A stretch of 60,000 nt of DNA. It comes from Phoronis australis (lineage: Eukaryota; Phoronida; Phoronidae). The position numbers and the translations under genes are program-made. Location of the stretch: NCBI GenBank assembly GCA_002633005.1, contig NMRA01000016.1:1589860-1649859 (forward strand), given 5' to 3'. The notes below the pieces were generated by a model. That model saw only the letters and a list, made by a program, of their open reading frames with translations. It had not been told where the DNA came from and did not search any database. Shown here piece by piece: positions 1-12,800 of the stretch (within the stretch, counting starts at the first letter, position 1; each line of letters begins with the position of its first letter).

Positions 1-560
1 ATGTCTGTTGTATGCTGTGCTGCATTGTGCAGGTTTTCTCTCCTTGGTATGTCGCTTTCCCTCCAACACCGCAACTCCCCTGTTGTGCGAGTTCTGCTCG
101 ATGAAATGTTCATCTCCTGGACTTAATTAGCCAATGATCGCAGTATTAAAGTGCAGAGTTGCGGAACTCTGCTGCAGTGGGAAACGTAAATCCACTTCAC
201 GCCAGACTTAACGAGACATTTGTCGTTCCCGCTTGCAATAGCCACGTGTTAAAGAATAAGAAAACAAAAATCTGAAAAATAATAACACTGATGATTCTGG
301 CATTATTCATTGTAAATGGTAGGAAATGTTTATTAATCTCGAATCCATTAGTTTTGAGGGTATTGGTGTTTAATCCAGAGAACTAACGGTAACTCTGATA
401 TTGCCAGTCAGTGGGAAACGTAAGTGAAGTTGCGGTGGAGTTGTCATAGACTAGAGCGTCCCCTGACAATAGTTTGTTGTAGTAAACTTAAATATATATT
501 AATCAATTCAAACTAGGAAGCTTTTGATTTTATATAGAATGACACTGACATCAGGCGTGT

Positions 561-761
561 GTTCAGTAGACGCTAGGACCTACACTAGGACCTACACTAG
601 GACCTACGCTAGGAACTATGCTAGGACCAACGCTTGGACCTACGCTAGGACCTAGCTAAAACCTAGTCAAAGTCACGTGTTCTCAGTTAAAATACACGGC
701 AGTATCTCGCGTTATCTCGCGAAATCTTGCTTTTTTTAGCGAGGTCCTAGCGTTACTGAAC
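561..761. repeat. Family A MITE-like element, copy 1
   Basis: The ends are inverted: gttcagtagacgctaggacc at the left pairs with ggtcctagcgttactgaac at the right. The interior holds seven 12-bp repeats (571-654, cgctaggaccta type). A second, shorter copy is at 55649-55786 with the same right half (gcgaggtcctagcgttactg). This fits a non-autonomous DNA transposon; the superfamily is unknown. Confidence 0.75.
571..654. repeat. 12-bp tandem repeat inside Family A element
   Basis: Seven units of cgctaggaccta with 0-2 changes each. The sister copy at 55.6 kb has only one to two units, so the array expanded inside the terminal sequence of this copy. Confidence 0.85.
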
Positions 762-2165
762 GGGAGGCAGTATTTGTTGGGAAAGTAGGGGGAATGTTCT
801 CGTTCAAATTCAGCTGCAATAAATGGTGTGAAGAAGACTTGAATTTTTGGAAGAATGTATTGATAAGTTACCGTGAAAATGTTTTGAGCATGGCACAGTC
901 CCAGCCTGGAGGTTATAGGGGCAATAAACTCACGCTTTTCATCAAAACCTAATTTTGATTTTATTAAGGCCACTTATTGTTAAAAAAGAAGTGTCGTATC
1001 TTGCCATTTATGTGCTCTGAGAAGAACAGGTACTATGTGTTTCTTGGTTCAGCTCAGATAAATTTAAGTTTCTTGTCACAGTGGTTTAGTTTCAGTTGCC
1101 AAGGCAGTATGGTGGTCATTTGAATTGTAGGAGATTGATGGTTTTTAATTGATTCCCATTTAGACAAATGCTAGATGTGGTGAAGCTGTGTTGGAAAAAA
1201 CAGTCATACACTTGTCCTGTAAAATGTTGATATTCTTTTGGTGTTTCTGAACATGATAGTTTACGTAATACTCTACAATGATGTCACTTTGATCTACTGC
1301 ACCAAAGTCTTAAAGAGGAAAAAGGTTGGCCTTCAAATATGTATTTACTAAAATAGTAATACAGTTTAAAGTGCTGCAATACAGTTATTTTGGCAGGTTT
1401 TGCTGATTAGAAGTAAAAATGTGAAATTTATTTACTTCCAGTACTTGCTCACTGTTATGGTTTGCTGTTCTGGTGTTAAAATATCAAAACATGGGTTTGG
1501 CTTGGAGTGCTGTATGAACTTTGAACTCTTTGGCTGTCATAAGTCATAGAAAACACATTTATGGTGAGCTTATGGTGTGAACCAAATCGGTGTTCTCCAC
1601 GACTTTTCTGTTTAGTGAGAAATCATAATTCATACGGGATTTTAATGTCCAATCATTATTTTATTGTGTTGTGAGGTCCCTGAAACTGAAACGTATTTTC
1701 CTCGATTGTTTGGGATGTGACTGATTGTGTTAGTTATTCACATTTCCTTGTTCTTTATGCTAACACAGAGACGTTACTGACACTCAAAGTTGTGCAGTCT
1801 GATGCAGGTAATTCATTCAAGTGTATTCTGTGAATAATTATAAGACGTATTTTCTTGGTAGGATGAGTATATAGTGACCCACTTAATGTCATGCCTGATT
1901 TTAGAATATCTCGTAATTCATCTTGACCTCATTTGCATTATCGGATCTCCTTGCCGGGTGTAAAACTGTTTCCTGTTTAACTGTCTTACTCTGAGACTCA
2001 CTCGGTATGATAACGTAGCTTATGAGAGTAGTTGCGATCACTGTCAAGTCAAAACCAGTTATTATCACAATTTACATAAGCTCAACCGCAATGAAATTCC
2101 ATATAACATCTTATACCTCATATGTTTTCTCATACAGCATTGCATTGTCATTGTCATTGTCTCAG

Positions 2166-2275
2166 GGACAGACATCACTGCACATTGGACAGGTCCACAA
2201 GTGCTCAGTCCTTCTCTCCAGCAGCCAAGAAAGAGTTACACTGCTGATGGTTCACATGTTGAGCTGGTTAATCCG
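2166..2275 (+). CDS. Possible upstream ARAP exon (linker before the ankyrin region)
   Basis: An acceptor (gtctcag) and a donor (ccg/gtatct) bound 110 nt that are open in one frame and end in phase 0, so they join in frame to the exon at 3761. The peptide is polar and ends DGSHVELVNP before ALCRAV, roughly like the E-L-x-N-A-L-C run seen before the ankyrin part in other ARAPs. The rest has no similarity I recognise, and the ArfGAP exon expected just upstream was not found. A different donor at 2295 would break frame. This could be a chance open stretch. Confidence 0.35.
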
Positions 2276-3760
2276 GTATCTACTTTCTCCACGTAAGGTG
2301 GTTCTGATGCCGCTTTCTCTGACAACATGAAGTTCAGTTAGTCTTTCCAGGGGGGTGCTTTCTGAGGGAGCCTCCATCTCCTGGTCTTTCAGTGCCATCA
2401 AAACATCTTTCTCGCTCCAAGTGACATCTTCCAAAAGTTAATACAGCATTGCAGTTAGCATGTACTGTGAAGATGCGTTTTCTCAACTAATCCTTGTCTT
2501 GTTCTATTTGTTTTCTCATCATGCTGCGATTGGCGAAGCTTGCTAGGATGGTCTTTTCTTGAAGCTTCTATATACACTATTTTGTGACCTGTGAACGAAA
2601 AAAATTCAGACTCCGAATAGAATGTCAGGGCTGTCTATTAGTAGCAACCGTAACTGCTTCGTGAAATTACCAACAAATTATTTTTAGGTTCTCACCATTT
2701 TTGAGGCACCCTTGGAGTGCTTGGTGAATCTATTCAGTACTACAAGGTGAGGATGTGACTAGAAGATCTTAGTAATTCACAGACAGATTTAGGAGGTCCA
2801 GGGGACTTGCTCCAGGCATGACCAAAGGAAAGCGCTGGCATGCTGTTTTTTATGAGTGTCATGGCAATTTGGCCATTTGAAATTGTTGTCAGCTCTTTGT
2901 GTCAACATCCCAGGCCTTCCAGTGATTTTAAGTTTAATTGTGTTTAGTCACTCTTGCAAACATTCTAGATCTTCCAATGTACTGAAGTTGTGTCCTTCCA
3001 TATTGCCTCTCTATTAGGCTCATGGATGTCTGTGGAACTGTGTTTATTTGCAAAACTTAGGCGCATGTGCAAATATGTGAACTACTTGAATAAAAAATGG
3101 CCACAAAAAGGCGTTATTTCTAATCAGATATTAGCTCATGGGCCTAAACGTGCGACAATATGATAAAAAAAATTTAAAACTATTTTACCAAATTTCCTGA
3201 GAGTATGAAGGAACTTCAAAGATACAGATGCAAATAACATAAAAACGCCATTAAGAGGCACAGCTATAGTCAAATACTGCAAACGTAAAAACGCCGTTAA
3301 CAGGCACAGCGATTGTCAAATACAGATGCAAACGTAAAAACGCCATTAAGATAGTCAAAAGGGGTGCGCCTATTTGCCCGTTAATGCATGGGCCTAAGCA
3401 ACGGACATTACCTGGGTTTGTGTGCGAAACATAGGCGCATGCACTTAATAAGTGGACCACTAGGTAAAAAGGATAGCAAAAATCATTATTTTGGATATAG
3501 GCCCTTGGGCCTAAAGGCGCAGCAATATGGCACTGTTTTTTTTCCTTGTAAGGTTGTTGCTTTGTCTTATTTCCATGTATCTGCTGTTGGGATGCAGTAG
3601 GGCTCTTGAATAATTTTCGGGTATGCTGTTTTATGTGAGTTTGATTGTTCTAGTCTAACCTCTCACCTGTGTCAAGTGGTGAGGAAATGTGCACATTTAT
3701 TGTTACTACTGATAATATAAAAGGAAGTGCATTAAATAGATGATGCTTATTTGACTTCAG
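2276..3760. other. ARAP intron
   Basis: AT-rich intronic sequence; the only structure I see is the 3.2-kb tandem array listed separately. Confidence 0.6.
3224..3357. repeat. About 2.5 tandem copies of a ~50-bp unit
   Basis: The word aaaaacgccattaag (or gttaac) followed by aggcacagc and tagtcaaatac recurs three times with the last copy truncated. Copies differ by several substitutions. Confidence 0.75.
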
Positions 3761-3866
3761 GCCTTGTGTCGAGCTGTGCAATATCCTGATGTATTGGAAA
3801 CTATGGAAACGCTGTTTTCTGGTGCTAACATTCTAGCAGCAAGTGAAGTTGAGCAAGGCCTCACAC
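3761..3866 (+). CDS. ARAP: ARAP exon: ankyrin region, first part
   Basis: Residues 1-35 of the partial product plus one base of codon 36. It opens ALCRAVQYPDVLETM and continues LFSGANI, matching the post-ArfGAP segment of ARAPs (LCAAV...LFSGADV). The acceptor is ttgacttcag and the donor is gtaagt. The start phase is 0, so the upstream exon must end on a codon boundary. Confidence 0.88.
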
Positions 3867-6800
3867 GTAAGTAACTTGCTTTTTAAAATTCGTTACTACG
3901 TGTTTTTATTCCGGAGTTGCTTTCATATTTACGCAATTGTAACAAGATGTGAGAAAGTGACTGCATTTGAAAGTGTTAATAGGTGGAAAATTATTTTCAC
4001 CTACTTTGTAAACATTTCCCAGTTCTACAATAGATAATCAAAAAGCATTTGCATACTGTGTCTTCAGAAGACAGTTTGGACTTTTTCATTTGCCGTATGA
4101 AAAAATCCATGGCTCGTCAGACATCTGATATGCCTTCTTATCGCCTTGGCGACAGACCTGCGTCCTTACCACAATGAAGTCACCTGAGTTTAGACTCTGT
4201 TGGCCTTATGGCTCATGATATGCTGGAATGTTCGGATTTTGTGTCCTAATATTATGCTAATTATTGGTAAGATGGGGATAGGATGCCTTACGCTCATTCC
4301 AAGTGGCAGATCTGCATTCTAATCTGGCTGCTGATCTCATTTCTGTTTTTCAAGGATACTTTAGGAATTGTCTTTTAAGTGTTCATTTTTGCATGAGGGG
4401 ATGTTAAAGACAGGAATTTTTTAACTTTTATGGAAAAACAGAAGTTGCTTAAAGCAAAAACAAAATGGTAATTTAGAAAACTGTGTTTTTGAGATTTCAT
4501 CTTGAGAATTGACATCATATTATGATACAGTTGTGCTATCAGTGTACCTCTCTTTTTGCTAAATTTATTAAAAATGCGTGGTAACATGACCCAATTATTG
4601 GTAGATTGGTGTAAAGTTAAAAATGAAATTTCACACTTAAGTCAGTCTGTTTGCCTCAAAAACATATACTTTTACCGAGTTATAATCTGTTACACAGAAT
4701 TTGTTGAATGCACGACACTTTTCATTGTTCACGGTCTTTATTCCGTTGCGTTCATACTTTCTGAACAAAACTCTACTCTCTACTGAACATAGATACAGTA
4801 ACTGACCTAGCGACATAATTAAAAGACACACGATATTTCGAAACATACTTGTTTCATTCTCAAGTGAAGATAAAATGACGCAGTAATGCCACCACAGAGT
4901 ATAAGCTNTCGCTAGGTCAGTTACTGTATCTATGTTCAGTAGAGAGTAGAGTTTTGTTCAGAAAGTATGAACGCAACGGAATAAAGACGGTGAACAATGA
5001 AAAGTGTCGTGCATTCAACAAATTCTGTGTAACAGAAAACTTGCTCCCGAAGTACAGTCGAGTTATAATCTATGTAGATATTGGGCTAAATATGCGGACT
5101 TATTGACAAGGTCCTTCGTAACCGTAAAGGAAAATGTTCATCATGTTAACCTCATTTTGATTTTGGGCAAAATGTTCTCATAAGACAACAAGCATGTCAC
5201 AAAAAAGATCACGTGTAAACCTCATTGTTTGCAGCTCTTCAATTGGCTGAGAGAGCTGGCCTACCCCTGCAGGTGGAGCTGCTGAACCAAAATGGAGGTG
5301 ACACATCCACTGGAACACAACAGCCACTCAGTCATAGTTACCAGGTATTGGTGATGTCTAGTGGGGTCTCTGTCATCACATTAGGAAGTACTTTGACAGA
5401 TTTTTAATTTTTGTTTTCTCTTCCACCGTAGGACATTTTTAGTCATGACATAAAATTACTAAATTGCGCATTTTATAAGGCCAAAAGCATAGCTTGGTTC
5501 TGGTTTGTGGACGTTTTAGAAATTGATACTTTCCTTTTTAGTCATCTTTCCCCCCAAAAAATGCCTGATATTATAAGTGGTGTGGAGTGCTTTGTTTATT
5601 CTGGTTAAACCAGCTCCATTGGTGCAGTGATGTTTGGCTGTACTGGTGTCGACTAGGAGGGGATGCTTGGATGTAGTTTTGAAAGAGAGGTATCGCATTT
5701 TTGGCAAAAATAATGCGGGCTGACGCTTCTTTAATTAGTGAGATTTAGCTTCGAAAACTACACAGACCATAATCAGATACTTGTTGTCATGGATCATTTT
5801 TATGATCGCATTCATGTTGTTCTCTGAATTTCTCGCACCTGCGTGTTTTCAGAATATTTCAAGTCTGGTCAAGCCCGTTGATATCAGCAAGAAAGGTTGG
5901 ATGCACAAGACTGGAAGTAACAGAAAAGGTGATTATGAATGACGTGTCAATTTGGTTTTTCGCTTAGTTAGTAGTCGCACCAGAATAGATGTTTAGTCAT
6001 TGTGTGCATATTGGTGTTGGGTTGACCTTCATACTGTCCTCTACAAAAAGTTTCAACTCCAATGTAAATTGACATTTTATCCTAGTGCCCGGTTGCATGA
6101 AACAGTCCCAAATAGGGACTCAACTAAGTTCCCTAAGTCTACAGCATATTTGTGGACTTGTGAAAACACTGATTGTCTCTTCTTATGCTGTTCGAGTATC
6201 ATTACTAAGACATTTTTTGGCTTTGATACAAATCAAGAGGAAACTATAACTTATAAAGGTGATTTCTCAATATTATTGACAATAAGTACTGAGATCTTTT
6301 CAAGCAACGCTCCTGATTTAAGGACTAAGTCCCTAATATGACTAATTATGGGCTCATTTTTTAGTTAATATTAGAAAACGTCATTAGTCAAAAATAAAGA
6401 TAAAAACGATCGAACATCTGTGAGTGAAGAAAAAAACAAATATACAAAAGATTTAGGAGCTTAGTTGAGTCCCTATTTGGAACTGTTTCATGCAACTGGG
6501 CACTAAGTGTCTTTTCTACATGGTTTACATGACTTTTTTGTTGTAGCATTTGGTGCTAAATGAAAGGAATCAGCAATTACCCTTTGGGCCATTGGAAACT
6601 TGATACATTCACACTGTCCCGACTTCAATTTGGATCAATAATGTATTGTCAGTTTAGATGCCAGTTTTATCAAAGATCGTGTGCCCTGTTGGAGTTCATA
6701 CTGTTGTATCTCTGTTTTTTCTAGCACACACTTGTTAAAAGTAATTCGTGGAGATTTGGTGTTGAGTGTGGGCACTCTATGCAGTCAGGCAGATTTATAT

Positions 6801-9800
6801 CGACCTAGGTGTAACTTTTGGTTCTGGTAAAAAGCACTAAATCACAGTCATAATCACAAGGTTTTGATGTCTTAGTTATGACCAAGGGTACAGCCTTTGA
6901 TAAAACAGGCACCGAAGCATCTTGAAACTGGCTGAGAATGGGGTACTAGACTTTTATCGGTCCTATTCAGTCAGAGTCCAGGGTTGCCTATCTCTCGTGC
7001 ATTGAGTATCGTGTACTCACAAGTCTTTAAGATTTTGTGTTTCCCCTTGTCCCAGTCTTATTCCTCGGAGATGGATCGTCAGGTCGTGAAAATATTTACT
7101 TTTCGCTTGATTTACAGTTGGTGCACCCTCATTTTTGTGCAGTAATTGTGTTACAATAAATTGAAAAAATATTAAAATTCTTGTGTCAAATAGCAAATTA
7201 AAAATGAATGTTATTAACTACATAGTATGGTCAGTCGTGCGAGGGGAAACAAAGATAATGTTGACATTCGCAGTCCATAACAACTTTAAATTTACACTCT
7301 ATGTCCTTAGCAGCACCTATAGATCACTCAGAGTTTTCTTTTAATAATTTACTGCAGTCAGATTTTTTCGCTGACGTAAGTACATTTAAGTTAACTAAGT
7401 GTTGTCAATATAGGTTGCGCACCTACTTAATTTGTGGTTAACACTGCTCCTATTCGAACTTCTCGACATTTTACACTTTGTGATGTGCTGCAGTTTTGCA
7501 TCTTTCCAAAGATTGTGGTATAGTATATTATAACTGACGTACAGCTTTAAATCTTTGCCACTGAACCTAATGCTGAATGCAGATATTTCAGTGCTTCTTA
7601 TTATTGCATGATGCCTTGTACATTATTGACGTGTAAAATATCTGACTCCATGAGACTATCAGAAACAGGTGATACTAACTGTAAAATCCAGCTGTTTCGA
7701 CATTTTTAGCAAAAACATGTCAGTGTTAAAAATGCAGTATACGTTTTACCTAGTACAATTTTCACATTTTTCGCACAAATATCATTTCCGTCTGTAATTG
7801 CCATTCCTCTATTTTCCAATGGCTGATTATTTTGTTGATATATGTGAAATTCTTAGCCAAATCTTGATTTTTTATGTCTGCACAATACAAAGCAAGGCAA
7901 TAATCGACCGAGATTATGTTGATATTTAGTTTTGTTGTGAAATTTGACAAGTTAAAATATTGGGTCCTCGGCAATATTGTGTGCTAAACAGGTGAAAATT
8001 ATAATTGTATATTATGCCCAATGTGAAATACCTTTTAGAAGAGCATTTGATTGATGACATCACTGACGGGAGAGATTACATGCAGTGTGCACTGAATAGT
8101 CTGCTAATGTTTTGGTTCTTTCTTATCATTTTGCGTGTTTCATCTGGTGGCTGGTGTTAACTAAACATGTTAGCAGTAAAATATTGCTAGTTTAGAAAAC
8201 AATGTGGCCGACAAGTGAAATTTTGCTTTTTTCATTTTTTTAATCAATGAAAGATAATCAGCACCAAATAAGAAAATGATTTTGAGAAATTTTGGGCATT
8301 CACTGTGTTAGAAGCTTTTGAAAAAAGACCAGTTCTTGGAATTATTTGTGTGCGAAATTGGTGAGAATTTACAACATTTTTGATGTTTTGACTTCTTTTA
8401 ATATTAAATCATTAGTATGGTAAAAATTCTTCAGTTTCTCATAAAAAATAATCATTAAGAAAAATTATCTTGAATTGCTGTGACTGGGCAGTTTCCATGA
8501 AACATTTAGCAATTGTTTCTGTGCCAAATTGAAGAATTTTTGTCATAGGTGACCTGGGCAGTTGAGAGTATTTGCATGATTTTGACGTTTTAATCTTGCG
8601 TGTTGTTTCGTTAAAAGACATTGGTTGGCTATTGGTGATCATGTCATCACGAGGTCAGTTTGGGGTCGTCATGCATGCTGTTTTAGCTTTGTAAATATAA
8701 CTTACACTGCAGCCAAGTCATGTAAATTTCGCAGCACTGAATGATTGACAGATTAACACTGAGATGATAACTGGACAATCTAACGAATATCTTTAATTGA
8801 AGTTGATGAGCTGTGTCCATCTTAGCTAACATCTGTACAATGTATCTTGTACTGGCAAAGACCGACAAATCTCTTCATTCAAGATCCGTTACTTTTCGTC
8901 ACTTCACAGGGCCTGGCTTAAATAGAAAAAAATACCAGGCTGCATTCTGTAGACTTAAGAACCTTGCGAAAAAGCAAGATTGTGAAAGAACATGCTACAG
9001 CTCATGAGAAAGTACAAATGTTTTTCCCACAATGCTCGGTGGCTTACTAGCAAAAGGGTAACAATTGGAGTGATTGGTTGGTGATGTCGGAATGTTGATC
9101 TATGGGATAACAATCAGTTTCAAGCGTAGGGCAAGTGTCTCGGATCTACGGAAGGCAGCACTGGACACTGTCACATTGGCATGCCACTCAGTGTTTTTAT
9201 TGCTTTGTTGAAGCTTATTGCATTTGACACAGGATGTTACTGCTACACAGAACGTTTCACACGAGATGGCAACCCTGTGGTATAGAAACAACCTGGACTA
9301 AAATATAGCCGCACTTTCCTGTCCACTTGTGTCATAAACATCTCTTCCCACAAGCACGCGAACTAAGCGTCTGCATGTCACACTGAATTGTACAAAAAAA
9401 GGTGTCAAGGTTTTTGAGAAATTGTAGGCATCTACTGTTAGATGCCTAACAGTAGATGCCCACGGAAAAAAAATTTGGCAACTATTTTGCTGTCAAATTT
9501 ACAAGATTTTGCTGAATTGTATAATTATAGATTTAGGAAGCAAGACTGCGTACAGACATTGTGGCTTGAAGTCTGTTAGTAGTGACTCATGCTGTGTACG
9601 AGCATCAAGCAGTTATTAACCAAAAAACGGGTGATGAGGCGAGGTCTGACGAGATTTTGTCACATCTGTGACACAACACAGTTCATACGGGACGCGATTT
9701 TGTAATGTATACCTCTAGTTATAAAATTGTATTTTTGTCAAAAGAGTCAATTAATCAGAAAAAATCACTTCGTTACTGAACATTCAAAGAGTAGAGAAGC

Positions 9801-12800
9801 TGTCAGCTTGGTCTTTGCACTCTGTCCGTGATAACGTGTTCTAGTGAAAATCACCATGATAACGTGTATGTCTAGCTCTTGAGGCACACACTCTATGGGT
9901 CTCTACATGAGGGAATGAACCTCCACCTTCAAGTGGCTTTCATCATTAGTAAATGAACTCCAACTGTTGTTTTAATTCACTGCATGCTTAAGTTCTACGT
10001 CTTTGTTTCTGTGTCCTGTGGTGTCTTATGCATAACTAGTATTTACATCAAGGTTGGACTGTTCTGCTTGTTCAAACTACATCTTGCTTAACGACAGTCC
10101 TTTCCTTGCTGTTGGGCAACGTTAGTTCCACGACATACTTGTTTCTTCAGTTGCCAGAGTGGCTTGATTTTAAAACTTCCGTCAAAAAATTAAATTTTTC
10201 AACTATGAAATTGGTTTCTACTTGTTCCTTACTCACATTAGAGATGGTTTCTGGGCTTGAATAAGACTGATAGGTCTATTGCTTAACATGCCAAGAACTG
10301 TATGGTGACACTTGGCTTACCTCAAAATCCAACTGCTGCCTGGTGGTAATTAATTGGTAATTGGCCAAATTATTTTGCAAACTCAGCAGAATTAATGAGG
10401 AATATGTTGTTGCAGCATTAAACAAGTCACATTCCTTGTCCAGTTTTCAAAATTCAGAAACCTAATCACAAACTTTCAAAACAAAAATTTAAGAATACTT
10501 TTGTCGGCCCTGATGTGTTTATGATGGTCGCCTGGGGCGATTTAATTAAGCACAACAGCATGGTGTCTTTGATCTAAACCGGCAAATTCTGTGGTGCGCA
10601 AACCGGTCGAGTTACCCGATCTTGACTGGTTAGGTTGGCAATGTAGAATTCTTTTCGTGGGACTCTACCAGATGTTTTGCCAAGATGGCGGCTGGTCATT
10701 TTATGCGACGAGCAGGTTCCCAACCCCAGAAATCATGATTTCTCATCTGAATACGGAATAAGTATTAGACCTGCAGTATATATTTCAAATCAAAAGTTTG
10801 TTTTGTTCCAGTTTATTGCTGTTTTGGTGTTATTTAACTCTGCTACAGCGGAGAAACCATAAAAATTTACTGCAGACTCGACTCCAAAATTAATCAGTTG
10901 TGTTGTTCGCTTTGAGACAGCTTCAAATTTCAAGGATCGGTCAATTCTTTAAAAGAGCTTCAGTACAGTTTGTTTGCCTAGTCCAGCCATGCATTGAATT
11001 GGAATTTAACTCGGTCTAGTATACATCCGAGAACCCAAGTGCTTCATGTTTAAGAACACACAAATTTCAGCTGACCAGTCAGTGTTATCTGTCCGTTTAG
11101 TTTTCTGACTGTTTTGTCTCACAAACAAGTGCATGTGTGGGGCANACAAGTGTTAGGTATGTAGCAGTAGATCTGCTTTAGTGCATTGTTATTCCTTCTT
11201 AATACTTACCTCTTCAGTCACTTGAAAATTATTTTAATTAAAATTATGTCAGCTAAGTCTTGTATTTAAGCTAGACACTGTTGCTGTTGTTGCAGAATTC
11301 TTAAGGCGTTGGTGCACCCTGGAACACAAAGTGTTGAGTTACTACTTGGATGATAAAGTAAGTCTGTATGATGACAGGTCAGGCCTTCATGCAGCGTACG
11401 TCCTGGGCGTCCAAAATGCGTCTATTTGGACACCCTAGCACTAATGTGGACACTCTGGCAAGGACGCCCAATGTATCATTTGGACGCCCTGTCAATCAGA
11501 ATTTCTCCAGTTTGGACACCCACATTGTAAGATTACTAAGACTCCCAGTTAATCAAAGAGAGAAGTTGGACCTTTCAACTCAGAAAGAAATATACAATGT
11601 ATTTCAAATGTTGCAATGTTCAAACTATTTTCAAAGTATTTGGTAGACCTGTCAATCATTAGCACGTGTTTGGTTGCCAGAGTGTCTTCTTTCAGTAGAC
11701 TCATGTGCCACCGCAATTCTGTACTTTATATGGGGACACGGACCTTGCTCAACTCCAAACTGGTGTTTCAGAGCTGTAGTTTCATCTACTTCATCTTTTT
11801 TTGAAAACACCGAAAGCGAAATAAATGTCATTATTTTAATAATATGATGTGCCGCAAGAATATCCCCATTTAAAATGTTTGAGTTTTCGCCCGTTTCATG
11901 CTTTTGTATGTGCGTCTAAAATGGAGCAGCAGTGACACCTGTTGCCAAAATATAAACCACACATCATCTGTGCATTTTTCTTTTGTTGGTAACTGCAGCT
12001 TTGATGACTCATTGTACAGAATATAAAGCTAGTGAAGTTGATATAATAAACTTTATAACAGAATTTGACTTGAGATGACCAAAAACAGTGCACTCATCGT
12101 TCAACCAATATCTGTAATATCTGTAATACCTGTTTGGTAAGCTTTTTGGCTGTTTTNTGTTTGCCTAGTCCAGCCATGCATTGAATTGGAATTTAACTCG
12201 GTCTAGTATACATCCGAGAACCCAAGTGCTTCATGTTTAAGAACACACAAATTTCAGCTGACCAGTCAGTGTTATCTGTCCGTTTAGTTTTCTGACTGTT
12301 TTGTCTCACAAACAAGTGCATGTGTGGGGCAGCAAGTGTTAGATATGTAGCAGTAGAACTGCTTTAGTGCATTGTTATTCCTTCTTAATACTTACCTCTT
12401 CAATCACTTGAAAATTATTTTAATTAAAATTATGTCAACTAAGTCTTGTATTTAAGCTAGGCACTGTTGCTGTTGTTGCAGAATTCTTAAGGCGTTGGTG
12501 CACCCTGGAACACAAAGTGTTGAGTTACTACTTGGATGATAAAGTAAGTCTGTATGATAACAGGTCATTATTAATTGATAACAGGTCATTATTAATTGAT
12601 AACAGTCTTGAATTAGAGAACAGAACATCAATCATGTGTACTGCGCGCAAGTGTAGTCTCTTTAATAATTAGCAATGTTAGTTAGGTTGCATGAGGTAGT
12701 AAGATAGCCATCATATATAATCAGTCAGAACCCTACTTCCCAGACCTTTGCAAAGTACCAGATAATTTTTTTCTCTTGGTGTCTCCGGTTTACTTTGTGA

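Larger units (their letters stand above)
1..2165. other. Intron or upstream sequence of ARAP without a supported exon
   Basis: By gene order this should be intron between the ArfGAP and ankyrin exons. It holds one Family A MITE (561-761), a small stem-loop at 153-172 (GCAGAGTT/AACTCTGC) and a 15-base word at 175-189 repeated at 410-424. The open stretches seen are not protein-like. Confidence 0.5.
5929..11295. other. ARAP intron (5.4 kb), longest between two coding exons
   Basis: Holds the Family B MITE (6085-6503) and a perfect hairpin (9427-9460). The remainder is AT-rich with T-runs and shows no exon or gene I can support on either strand. Confidence 0.6.

Noticed and set aside
683-973. 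96-codon minus-strand open frame
   Set aside because: Its first part is the Family A repeat (the same residues appear in the minus-strand frame at 55690-55959) and the rest has no signature.
2252-2434. Minus-strand open frame of 60 codons opposite the candidate exon
   Set aside because: Charged and plausible in composition, but there is no splice partner and ARAP runs on the other strand.
11368-11646. 92-codon open frame next to the first copy of the duplicated exon
   Set aside because: It is composed of repeated ggacgccc words and begins inside the intron right after the donor; no support as an exon.
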